Part shown: in pieces, positions 10,501-17,539 of the stretch
How the letters are laid out: every line of letters starts with the position of its first letter
Position numbering within the stretch: the stretch's first letter is position 1
Origin: Pontibacter korlensis
Lineage (GTDB): Bacteria > Bacteroidota > Bacteroidia > Cytophagales > Hymenobacteraceae
Direction: 5' to 3'
Length of the DNA: 64,000 nucleotides
NCBI RefSeq assembly: GCF_000973725.1
Contig: NZ_CP009621.1
Coordinates: 5,387,001 to 5,451,000, forward strand
Position numbers and translations under genes: made by a program
Notes under the pieces: model-generated
Seen by the model: only the letters and a program-made list of their open reading frames with translations
Told to the model about the DNA's origin: nothing
Database searches by the model: none

Positions 10501-10684
10501 CTTCTCCATTCTCTCCTGTCACACGGCCGGAGACACGAACCTGAGCCGGGCTCGTTTGCATCAGGGGCATTGATATAGTTGAGATTGCTGCAGGTCTGGC
10601 CTCAGCATGTAGTGTGTTTGACGCTAACCCCAACAGGGGCAGGGCCAGCAACAGATACCGAACATGTACTTTTTCCCTTTTCAT
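7526..10684 (-). CDS. SusC/RagA-family TonB-dependent transporter (pair 1)
   Basis: This 1052-residue outer-membrane importer should bring glycan fragments into the periplasm using TonB energy. After a signal peptide (cleavage near residue 28) comes a carboxypeptidase-regulatory-like domain (about 48-125; VRVSGRVTGENGEGLPGV), then the SusC linker EVVVVGYGTQKKADITG and a plug domain with LYVIDGFPL and SNGVVIITTKRGR. The remaining ~750 residues form the 22-strand barrel and end in LNLTF, a typical barrel terminus. It is transcribed from P2 and followed by its SusD partner. The first 20 residues closely resemble those of the second SusC at 36058-39243, which points to paralogy. Confidence 0.93.
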   Translation of the reverse strand: MKREKVHVRYLLLALPLLGLASNTLHAEARPAAISTISMPLMQTSPAQVRVSGRVTGENGEGLPGVTVLVKGTATGTATAMDGTYALSVPAGNATLVFSYVGYLTQEVALQNRASVNVSLKPDAKALEEVVVVGYGTQKKADITGAIAQLEPKNITERPIQRVDQALVGQMAGVRVKQTTGIPGKGFDVQIRGTGSINANNQPLYVIDGFPLESSGGNPLDNVNPNDIESIQVLKDAASAAIYGSRASNGVVIITTKRGREGKAKINFNTYVGWNETAKKLDVLSAEEWIDRASEMIDHNWVNSGPGRTANQTSAERLAMLGGKFNRAYIKDDRWFQEGHPGIMFVDWQDEFFRKGMVQNYQVSASGGNDFVNYFVSGDYLDQEGISLGVGYERYSARANVEVQASKKLKVGLNLSPSYSTLNDAGVEGKDAQMHKVVGMAPVVEAEAGLETGAAPHDVYTWGNSSISPVAYVRERIGQTTVFRTLGTIYGEYELLKGLSLRTSFNLDHTDSQGKSYTPGRVTRNNNTSGGFGGYRRQNFVNENTLSYNTTIAGVHSIAALGGVSYSDYKRNSWNISGTFDVEGITTLNAAIINARSTNTSETQSTLLSYFGRLQYGYDDRYLLTASLRRDGSSRFGNETKWGVFPSVSLGWRVSEESFFDGVNVIDDLKLRGSWGISGNNGIGDYSHISTLDFANYTFGGGYANGLVPGNFANPELSWEESETINLGLDLGLLKNRVYASFDYYTKRNYNLLLNIPVPSATGFTSALTNIGEVVNKGWEVELTTHNIISPFEWSTSFNFSHNANEVRKLGPGNAPILGGSHDINHNILMVGQPMYTLFLVQQTGILTQEDIDNGAALYGNQQAGDPQYFDANGDGKIDPDDRILSGHPNPDYVWGVNNTITFKGFDLNVLVQGQWGGLIYSTFGRAMDRPGMDYTENALGKHRDRWRSPEDPGNGQVGKAVSSFGRIKNTDWLYPSDYWRIRNITLGYDLGRVIKSEKLISGARIYVTAENWFGADKYTGGFNPEAVNNNGDDYGAFPLAKSMVAGLNLTF

Positions 10685-10734
10685 ATTGATAGTTTATTGT
10701 GCTTACAACAGATGATCATTGCGTTAACCTGTAC

Positions 10735-10780
10735 TAAACCTACCAAATCAAGAAAGGGGAATTATCCTGTGGCATCCTGC
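10735..10780 (-). promoter_or_regulatory. Promoter P2 of SusCD pair 1 with paired CAGGA box
   Basis: The coding strand reads GCAGGATGCCACAGGATA, then 20 bp, then TAGGTTTA (complement of 10735-10742). The -7 box ends 50 nt before the SusC ATG. It is a member of the eleven-site promoter family. Confidence 0.78.
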
Positions 10781-11140
10781 CAAGAAACAGCAGGAGCCTT
10801 TGTCTTTAAATTATTTTAAAAAACATACCACATAAATACCAAATTGTTAATAAATAACAACCATAAGTGTTATAAATTTAATTTTTAACAAACACCAGCT
10901 AAACTATTTTTTTTGTGAGCACCCACTTACTGTCACGCTAGCAAGCAGGGCATATTGTCAACACAGCCCATCATGTTGCAACACCCTACAACAACATAAA
11001 TAGTCCATAAAAGAGAAGCTCAGTAACGAAACCTGATTATTTGTTTTCGTTACTGAGCTTTTAGAGCGGGGCAGCAAGGACCTCTCTCCTTTTGGTTTTC
11101 AGGAAACTCTAAAAGCTTCCTGTGGCCAGTCCACCTGGTC
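10781..11140. other. AT-rich spacer upstream of SusC pair 1
   Basis: About 360 bp between promoter P2 and the GH105 stop. It is AT-rich around 10800-10910 and contains the hairpin at 11016-11060. No coding frame is credible here. Confidence 0.6.
11016..11060 (-). terminator. Strong hairpin terminator after GH105 gene
   Basis: A perfect 16-bp stem (AAGCTCAGTAACGAAA and its complement) encloses a 13-nt loop. On the minus strand it is followed by TCTCTTTTA. It lies 80 bp past the stop of the minus-strand GH105 gene. Confidence 0.75.
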
Positions 11141-12436
11141 CTACAACTGCATTAGGCGCTTTAACTTCACGACCTCAATGCCGGCATCAATCACGGAACC
11201 GACACCGTGTTTCTCATTTGGCCTGGCAGGCCGGTTGTAGTAAAAGGGCAGATCGTTCTTGATACCGGTGCCGACGCAAATAGCATCTACCTGACCATCC
11301 GCTTTTATCATCTGCTTCTTGAGTCCCTCCCACCCTGTAAGAGCCACAGAAGCGTACCTCTTGTCAATCCATCCTTCGTTTACTCCCTTGGCAATGCCCT
11401 GCACAAACATGGCCGATACAGAAGTTTCAGGGTATGAATCGGGCTTGTCGAGCAGCTGATGCCACAACCCATGCTGATCCTGGTAGCGGGAGAGGCCGAT
11501 CACCTGCTTTTTCAGGTTCTTAAGAATATCCGGCCGCTTGGGGTGGTCCTTAGGCAGGTAGCTTAACAGGTGGACCTGCGCCAGGACAACCCAGCCATTG
11601 CTTCTTCCCCAGTGTGCCACCCCGTTTTCCTGGCTTTCGCTGTAGTAGCAGTGGTAATAAAGCCCTTTCTCCTCATTCCAGAGGTACTTGTCAAAGTTCA
11701 GCACCTGTTGCACAGCATCATCAAAGTACTTTGCCTGCCCGGTTAACTGGCCCATACGAGCCAGGAACGGCACACTCATGTAAAGGTCATCGGCCCATAA
11801 AGTCATGTCGTGCGGCGAATTCCTGATTGCCTCAGGGGTTTTTCTGACGAGTGTGCCGTCAGGTAGGCGCTCCTGCCTTTCGGTAATGTGCCTGGCGGTG
11901 TTGTAGATATATTCCTTGTAATCCTTACGCCGGACGTGGTTGTACACTTCTATCACACTGGCACCCATGGCGCCACAGTCATCCAACTCTTGCATCGTCC
12001 AGAGCTGCCCAAAGGGGTAATAGTAGTGGCGTCTGTCATGCTTGAAACGCTTCTGGAAGAATTTATAGTTATCAAACCCAAAAGCAACGTGCCTTGCCGC
12101 AAAATCGGCATACTTCTTCTCTCCCAGAAAATCCGCCAAGTGCAGCATGGCCATGTTAACCACACCATTGGTATAATGCCACTCGCCATACTTGCTGCTA
12201 AACTTCACTTCTTCATTGGCAGGTATCTGCGCCGTGGTGGCGTAGACTTTATTGCTCTGCTCCCCTACAAACTCAAAGGATGCCTTGGAGAGGATGTAGT
12301 CGGCGACCTTCCGGATAACCTGTTCATCTTCAAAAGCAGCACTTTGGGCAGCAGCATTGAGGCTACTCAAGGCCGTTACCAACAGGCAGGCACAGATAAG
12401 GTTCAGGAGGCTGGTATTCGTCGGTATTGTCTTCAT
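11141..12436 (-). CDS. GH105-family unsaturated rhamnogalacturonyl hydrolase (copy 1)
   Basis: This 431-residue exported protein has a signal peptide of about 30 residues ending AAAQ. It belongs to the GH88/GH105 (alpha/alpha)6-barrel group, which removes the 4,5-unsaturated uronic acid from the non-reducing end of lyase products. The family's key segments are present: WADDLYMSVPF near residue 216 carrying the catalytic Asp, HWGRSNGW near 279 and YPETSVSAMF near 335. It is the best match in the window to the classical YteR-like pattern. It has its own promoter (P3) and terminator (11016-11060). It would act in the periplasm after the PL11 and PL1 lyases encoded further right. Confidence 0.87.
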   Translation of the reverse strand: MKTIPTNTSLLNLICACLLVTALSSLNAAAQSAAFEDEQVIRKVADYILSKASFEFVGEQSNKVYATTAQIPANEEVKFSSKYGEWHYTNGVVNMAMLHLADFLGEKKYADFAARHVAFGFDNYKFFQKRFKHDRRHYYYPFGQLWTMQELDDCGAMGASVIEVYNHVRRKDYKEYIYNTARHITERQERLPDGTLVRKTPEAIRNSPHDMTLWADDLYMSVPFLARMGQLTGQAKYFDDAVQQVLNFDKYLWNEEKGLYYHCYYSESQENGVAHWGRSNGWVVLAQVHLLSYLPKDHPKRPDILKNLKKQVIGLSRYQDQHGLWHQLLDKPDSYPETSVSAMFVQGIAKGVNEGWIDKRYASVALTGWEGLKKQMIKADGQVDAICVGTGIKNDLPFYYNRPARPNEKHGVGSVIDAGIEVVKLKRLMQL

Positions 12437-12485
12437 TCCAATTTCTGTAAGGTTTCTTAAGATATTTACCTGTTTTTAGCTATGC

Positions 12486-12531
12486 TAAACCTACAAAGGC
12501 ACACGCCTTATTTTATCCTGCACTGTCCTGT
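12486..12531 (-). promoter_or_regulatory. Promoter P3 of GH105 copy 1 with paired CAGGA box
   Basis: The coding strand reads ACAGGACAGTGCAGGATA, then 20 bp, then TAGGTTTA (complement of 12486-12493), the same -7 box as P2. It lies 49 nt ahead of the ATG at 12436. Confidence 0.78.
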
Positions 12532-12548
12532 ATCCGTCTAAAACAGCA

Positions 12549-12594
12549 GCGGCCCTTTTACAGCAAAGGATAAACTCTGCCATACAAGGGCCGC
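12549..12594 (-). terminator. Hairpin terminator after GH105 copy 2
   Basis: A 9-bp stem (GCGGCCCTT at 12549-12557 with AAGGGCCGC at 12586-12594) has a 28-nt loop and is followed on the minus strand by TGCTGTTTTAG. It lies 25 bp past the stop codon at 12619. Confidence 0.55.
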
Positions 12595-12618
12595 GCTATG
12601 GACTGGCAGTACCAGTTT

Positions 12619-13770
12619 CTATCTCATCTTCATGATTTCAGTGCCTGCCAGGAGAAAACATCCCAAGCCATAGTCCTCAAAATCCGGCCTGCTGGTATAG
12701 GTAACCGGCTGCCCGTCTTTTGGCTCCTTACCGGTGCCCTGCACGTAGCCCAGGTACCCGTTCGGGTGAAGTGCATCATTTTCCATAGCAGCCCAGGCTT
12801 TTGCGATAACAGGTTTATAAACCTTCCCGTCCAGCAAACCATTGTTAAGCCCCCAGGCCATGCCATAGGTGAATAAGGCCGTTCCCGTCGTCTCCTTTCC
12901 TCCATAATGGTTCGGGTCGTGCAGGCTTACGTTCCAGAAACCATCTTCTCTTTGCAGGGGAACCAGTGCCTCCATCATCTCCAGGTATGTTTTCTGATAC
13001 TCCTCCCGGTGAGGGGCGTCTTTGGGCATAATATCCATCACGCGCACAAGCGCCGCCACAACCCAGCCGTTGCCCCTGGACCAGTAACAATCCTCCCCAT
13101 TCGGTTCCTTATAAGGCGGCACAAAGTCCTTATCGCGCCACCACAGCTTATCCTCTGGGTTGTACAGGCCCTTACCGCCGTGCTGCGTTTTGGTGAAGTT
13201 GTACAGTTCATACATCTTTTCAAAGTATGTTTCATCCTCATACATCACGCCCAGTTCGGCATATACCGGCATCGCCATCAGCAATGCATCGATCCAGTGC
13301 CAGTCGTCTACTTTGTCGCTGTTCACCATGTTATCGACAGACGCCTTGATGGATTTGATCCGCTCCGGTTGAGGGTCCATTTTGTAGAGCTCGAGGTACG
13401 TTTGCCCACAGGTCTGGTAGTCGGCGTGGCGGATGTGGTCCCCGCCCGTTAGGCCCCAGTTATGCTTCTGGCCCCACTCCACGGCATAGTCGTAGTACCG
13501 TTGCTGCGGGTCTGCCTTGTACAGCTCCATCAGGCCCACGTAGTATACCCCCCTGGTCCAGATGTTGCTCGGTCGCGTTTTGTTTGTCACGATCTCTTTC
13601 CCGGGGTCAGGCCACTTTTGCATAAAGTAATCGTTCGCCAGCGTCAAGGTCTGCAGTACCTTTCTTTTTTTGGGCAATTTGTTGTCTGCGCTTGCCTGGA
13701 AGGCACCCCAAAACACGAGGGCGCACAGCAGGAAAGCCTTTCTTATAAGGCCTGAATTGTGTGTCATCAT
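12619..13770 (-). CDS. GH105/GH88-like unsaturated uronyl hydrolase (copy 2)
   Basis: This 383-residue exported six-hairpin hydrolase has a signal peptide of about 28 residues ending ASA. Key segments are WHWIDALLMAMP near residue 157, YWSRGNGWVVAAL near 232 and KETTGTALFTYGMAWG near 293. The first differs from copy 1: the aspartate sits in W-I-D-A instead of W-A-D-D, and an E-T-T-G segment replaces P-E-T-S. That is typical of a separate GH105 branch and suggests a different linkage or neighbouring sugar. It has a weaker promoter (P4), which faces P5 of the divergent GH28 gene. It should work in the periplasm on unsaturated oligosaccharides; exact specificity cannot be read from sequence. Confidence 0.82.
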   Translation of the reverse strand: MMTHNSGLIRKAFLLCALVFWGAFQASADNKLPKKRKVLQTLTLANDYFMQKWPDPGKEIVTNKTRPSNIWTRGVYYVGLMELYKADPQQRYYDYAVEWGQKHNWGLTGGDHIRHADYQTCGQTYLELYKMDPQPERIKSIKASVDNMVNSDKVDDWHWIDALLMAMPVYAELGVMYEDETYFEKMYELYNFTKTQHGGKGLYNPEDKLWWRDKDFVPPYKEPNGEDCYWSRGNGWVVAALVRVMDIMPKDAPHREEYQKTYLEMMEALVPLQREDGFWNVSLHDPNHYGGKETTGTALFTYGMAWGLNNGLLDGKVYKPVIAKAWAAMENDALHPNGYLGYVQGTGKEPKDGQPVTYTSRPDFEDYGLGCFLLAGTEIMKMR

Positions 13771-13829
13771 AATCCCTTCTTTATGAACCTGTCATTGTCT
13801 CGCTTATACTTCTATTCATCTGTCAGGAA

Positions 13830-13875
13830 GTAAGATAAGACTTATCCAAACAGCAACCATCCTGTGGTGTAGGGT
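13830..13875 (-). promoter_or_regulatory. Promoter P4 of GH105 copy 2, degenerate upstream half-site
   Basis: The coding strand has CCCTACACCACAGGATG. The proximal CAGGA is intact and the distal half is degraded to CCCTA. After 20 bp comes TATCTTAC (complement of 13830-13837). The -7 box lies 59 nt before the ATG at 13770. Confidence 0.55.
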
Positions 13876-13903
13876 TCTAACGATTAAGGACACCTGTCTT
13901 TTC

Positions 13904-13949
13904 GCAGGACAGCACAGGACGGGCAGTACAAGGAAGCTGCATACCTTTA
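13904..13949 (+). promoter_or_regulatory. Promoter P5 of GH28 copy 1 with paired CAGGA box
   Basis: The coding strand reads GCAGGACAGCACAGGACG at 13904-13921, then 20 bp, then TACCTTTA at 13942-13949. The -7 box ends 73 nt before the ATG at 14023. The box points the other way from the neighbouring P4, as its gene does. Confidence 0.75.
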
Positions 13950-14022
13950 AAAAGGAATGCAGCCTGCGGCATGCAAGAAACATCCTGACAAACACAATTT
14001 CCCACACTAAGGCTATAAACCT

Positions 14023-15465
14023 ATGCACAAGATGAAGCTAAAGGGATTAATCCTCCTAACAGTTTTCTCGCTGGCTCTTGCCGGCTTCAAAGAGAAGCCT
14101 GACAAAGAAAACTTACCTAAGTTAGACTGGGTTCAAGCGGTTGGCGCCAAAAAGATGCCCACCTCCAAAACAGTTTTCGAGGTAACAAAGTATGGTGCCG
14201 TGAACGACGGAAAAACGCTCAACACCAAAGCCATTCAGGCCACTATTGATGCCTGTGCCGCCAAGGGTGGTGGTATTGTCACCTTTGCGCCGGGTGCTTA
14301 CCTGACAGGCGCTATCTACCTTAAAAAAGGCGTGCACCTGCGCCTTGATAAGGGGGTGACGCTTTTAGGCAGCCAGGATTTGGCAGACTACCCCGACATG
14401 GAGTCGCGTATTGCCGGAATTGAGATGGTATGGCCTTCGGCCCTGATCAATGTGCTGGACCAGGAGAAGGTAGCCATCACCGGCGAAGGCACGGTACACG
14501 CACAGGGCAAGCCCTTCTGGGACGCCTACTGGAAGCTCCGGAAAACGTATGAACCGAAGGGCCTGCGCTGGATTGTGGACTACGACGCCAAGCGCCCCCG
14601 TACCTTGCTTATCTCAGAATCATCTGACATAACGGTACAAGGGATCACCCTGCAGCAGGCGGGTTTCTGGACCGTGCATGTGCTGTACTCCGACCACATC
14701 ACTGTTGACGGCATCACCATCCAGAATAACATAGACGGCCATGGCCCCAGCACCGACGGCATTGACATCGACTCCTCCTCGCACATACTTGTAGAGAACT
14801 GCGACATCGACTGCAACGACGACAACTTCTGCCTGAAAGCCGGCCGCGATTGGGACGGGCTTCGCGTAAACCGCCCGACAGAGTATGTGGTGATCCGCGA
14901 CTGCATCTCCCGCAAAGGCGGCGGCCTGATCACCTTTGGCAGCGAGACCTCCGGCGGGATACGGCACGTGCTGGCCTATAACCTGAAGGCAAAGGGCACA
15001 GGCGTAGGCTTGCGCTTTAAGTCGGCAACCACACGAGGCGGTACGGTGGAGGAAATTTACCTGCAAAACATCGAGATGGAAGAAGTAGGAACCCCTATCG
15101 AAGTGGCTATGAACTGGAACCCGAGCTACAGCTACTCTACCCTGCCAGAAGGCTATAACTACGAGACCCTGCCGGCCCACTGGAAGACCATGCTCACGCC
15201 TGTTGAACCCACCGAGAAAGGCATCCCAACATTCCGCAACATATACATTTCTGACATCAAGGTACAAAGCGCCAGAAAGGCGATCGCCGCGGCAGGCGTG
15301 GAGCAATCCTGGATACAGAACTTCAGGTTAAAGAACATCGACATCAACGCCAAAACAGCCGGTAAAATCACCTACGCCAAAGACTGGCTTTTTGAGAACT
15401 TCAACATCAGCACACAGGACAACAGCAAAATAGCGACGGAACATGTGTCAAATGTAGCATTGTAG
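14023..15465 (+). CDS. GH28-family polygalacturonase-like hydrolase (copy 1, atypical)
   Basis: This 480-residue secreted right-handed beta-helix protein has a signal peptide of about 21 residues. GH28 enzymes hydrolyse galacturonosyl bonds of homogalacturonan or RG-I. Aspartate-rich motifs are visible as STDGIDIDSS near residue 243 and CNDDNFCLKAG near 264, with an R-x-K pair as LRFKSA near 330. The usual G-H-G histidine motif is not present at its expected place (RKGGGLITFGSE), so this is a divergent subgroup. The start could also be the ATG at 14032. It is the only enzyme gene of the catabolic region on the plus strand outside the rhamnose operon, is driven by P5 and ends at the palindromic terminator 15478-15517. 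Confidence 0.83.
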   Translation: MHKMKLKGLILLTVFSLALAGFKEKPDKENLPKLDWVQAVGAKKMPTSKTVFEVTKYGAVNDGKTLNTKAIQATIDACAAKGGGIVTFAPGAYLTGAIYLKKGVHLRLDKGVTLLGSQDLADYPDMESRIAGIEMVWPSALINVLDQEKVAITGEGTVHAQGKPFWDAYWKLRKTYEPKGLRWIVDYDAKRPRTLLISESSDITVQGITLQQAGFWTVHVLYSDHITVDGITIQNNIDGHGPSTDGIDIDSSSHILVENCDIDCNDDNFCLKAGRDWDGLRVNRPTEYVVIRDCISRKGGGLITFGSETSGGIRHVLAYNLKAKGTGVGLRFKSATTRGGTVEEIYLQNIEMEEVGTPIEVAMNWNPSYSYSTLPEGYNYETLPAHWKTMLTPVEPTEKGIPTFRNIYISDIKVQSARKAIAAAGVEQSWIQNFRLKNIDINAKTAGKITYAKDWLFENFNISTQDNSKIATEHVSNVAL

Positions 15466-15477
15466 GTCCAGAAGGTG

Positions 15478-15517
15478 CGAAAAGGGGCTGCCCGGTTAAC
15501 CGGGCAGCCCCTTTTCG
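15478..15517. terminator. Perfect 40-bp palindromic terminator
   Basis: A gap-free palindrome centred between 15497 and 15498, GC-rich in the stem and flanked by AAAA/TTTT, begins 13 bp past the GH28 stop. It should terminate transcription from either side and can also serve the minus-strand esterase operon. Confidence 0.8.
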
Positions 15518-15886
15518 GATGCGCCAATGTATCACAGTGTATAACATGCATTTGGAAGGCGCAGGTGTGCTGCGCTGCCTTTAGCCGGCATAGCGACTAT
15601 TCTCAGCCTTGCAAGTGCCCTTCGCACCGCTGCCTCCCGAAAGCAGCACCCGCTGACCTTTGTCATCCTGAATGGGTCTTGTGGAAAGCGACATCCGCTT
15701 TACTTTTTAGGCCCTGTTGGTTATTTCACACCTAGCGTCTAAAGTACAGTCATCATGAATTAAGTCTTGACGTCTCTTCGGACGTGAAGGGGCAAGCTTA
15801 CCTGTAGCATTATTCGGTTCAGCCCCCTTGCTTAGGTTCAAGCTAAAGGCATAACCCGTTTCAAGGTGACCGGAGAAAGCACCTCC
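15518..15886. other. Intergenic region between convergent genes
   Basis: About 370 bp between the GH28 terminator and the esterase stop. No plausible gene is seen. A segment around 15658-15695 (GTCATCCTGAATGGGTCTTG) looks like dispersed non-coding repeat sequence but has no second copy in this window. Confidence 0.5.
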
Positions 15887-17485
15887 TTAGTTCTTCAGGC
15901 TACTGAGCTCCACCTCAAAAGTGTCGGTGCGGAATGGCGAGGCCGGTAGACCCGCACCGTTGTACAGGCTGACAGGCGGATGGTCGCCCCAGGCATAACG
16001 CACCGCCACCGGTTTTGCTACCTCCGGGCTCCTGACCACCACGGTCTCGCCCTCAATCCTTGCCTGGCCCCACACAAACTTTCCGTCTTCCCCGGCAATG
16101 GCAAAGCCCGCCAAGCCATTGTTCCCTTTGGCTTTTAACCCGCCGTTAGTGTGGTCAAAGTATAAGCGGATGGCATCTGCTTCTCTCTCCATCTGCTTGT
16201 AGACAGGGCCGGAGTAGGCAATCTGCTCGCCGTAGGCGATAGCCCTGGCAGCCAGGGCCAGGCGGCGGCCGATCGCCTGCTTGTTTTTGGGGTGGATGTT
16301 TCTTGGGTTATCCGGGTCAGCATTGTCAATGGCCACGACCATGGCCGTGTGCGGCACGGAAAGGTTCTGCAGCTGCGCCTCCCGCTTCAGGGCAGCCACC
16401 CCGCCCTGGGCAGGGATGGTGTCCGGCGTTTTGGCGTGGTTGGCCAGCTGCACGTAGATAAACGGAAGGTCATCCTGCCCCCATTGCGCACGCCAATCAC
16501 GTATGAGTGTCTCCATCTGCCGGCGGTAAATGGTGGCTGTTTCGCTGTTTGACTCGCCCTGGTACCACAGCACCCCGCGCACGGCGAAGGGCACCAGCGG
16601 AGCCACCATCCCGTTCCAAAGCACAAAGGGACTGTGCCGGTTATTGATCGGGTTAGGGTCCTGCGGACGGCGTACATAGCCTTTACCTGCTGCCCGCGCC
16701 TCCGCATCTTTTACCTTCCACTCGGCAAATGTTTTTGCATACTTTCGCTGTGCGGCTGTATCGGCTTTATACTTCTCTATTTTCTCCTGCAGGTTGTCGA
16801 GCAAGAACTTGTAAGCAGGTTCAGCCTCCAGCGCTTCGCGCCGCGTCCAGGCCTCCACCTTGCTTGCTCCATGCGCTGACACCACCAGCCCGACAGGCAC
16901 CTTTAGCGTTGCCTGCAGGTCGCGGGCAAAGAAGTAAGCAGCGGCTGAGAGGTTGCCTACCGTCTGCGGGGAAACGACTTCCCACTGGCCGCCTACCTCC
17001 TGCTGCGGCATTTCGCTATAGGAGTTGGGGGCGGTAAACACCCGGATTAGCGGGTAGTTGGCAGCAGCGATTTCCTCGTCCTCGTTAAACACGCCTGCCC
17101 AGGTAAGGTACTTGCTGCCGACGGTCATCTCCATGTTTGACTGCCCGGAGCAAAACCATACTTCGCCTACGTACACATCTTGCAGCGTGAGCGTGTTTTC
17201 ACCCTTGACAGTCATTTCATAGGGGCCGCCAGCCTGCAACTTGCCCAAGTTAACCAGCCATTTCCCTGCCTTATCGGCCCTGGCTTTGAGCTTCTGTTTT
17301 GCAAATGTAAGCGTTACCTGTTCCCCGGGCCTGGCGAATCCCCAGACAGGCACCTGCTGCCCCCGCTGCAGCACCATGTGGTTTTTAAAAGGGCTGCCAA
17401 ACCGCACCTCTGCCAGCACATGGCTTGCCTGAAGTACAAAAGCCAGAAATAGGATAAGAACCGCCTTGATTCTGTTCATAGCCAA
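15887..17485 (-). CDS. SGNH-type carbohydrate acetylesterase (SASA domain)
   Basis: This 532-residue exported protein has a signal peptide of about 25 residues. The sialate-O-acetylesterase (SASA) superfamily removes O-acetyl groups from sugars; in this setting acetylated rhamnogalacturonan is the probable substrate. The nucleophile block GQSNMEM lies near residue 116, the second block GVLWYQGESNS near 308 and a likely catalytic His in the NIHPKNKQAIGRR segment near 394. An immunoglobulin-like segment splits the two halves, as is usual for the family. It begins 54 bp after the GH31 gene and has no CAGGA box of its own, so it is the second gene of the P6 operon. Confidence 0.84.
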   Translation of the reverse strand: MAMNRIKAVLILFLAFVLQASHVLAEVRFGSPFKNHMVLQRGQQVPVWGFARPGEQVTLTFAKQKLKARADKAGKWLVNLGKLQAGGPYEMTVKGENTLTLQDVYVGEVWFCSGQSNMEMTVGSKYLTWAGVFNEDEEIAAANYPLIRVFTAPNSYSEMPQQEVGGQWEVVSPQTVGNLSAAAYFFARDLQATLKVPVGLVVSAHGASKVEAWTRREALEAEPAYKFLLDNLQEKIEKYKADTAAQRKYAKTFAEWKVKDAEARAAGKGYVRRPQDPNPINNRHSPFVLWNGMVAPLVPFAVRGVLWYQGESNSETATIYRRQMETLIRDWRAQWGQDDLPFIYVQLANHAKTPDTIPAQGGVAALKREAQLQNLSVPHTAMVVAIDNADPDNPRNIHPKNKQAIGRRLALAARAIAYGEQIAYSGPVYKQMEREADAIRLYFDHTNGGLKAKGNNGLAGFAIAGEDGKFVWGQARIEGETVVVRSPEVAKPVAVRYAWGDHPPVSLYNGAGLPASPFRTDTFEVELSSLKN

Positions 17486-17539
17486 TCATGAATAAATGGA
17501 TAACACTAACTCCTTGTGTTTGCCGGTGTCTTGCCCGGT

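Noticed and set aside
15658..15695. CATCCTGAATGGGTCTTG segment resembling the shared promoter box
   Set aside because: There is only one CCTG half-site, no second half at 10 bp, and no gene start or -7 box at the right distance.
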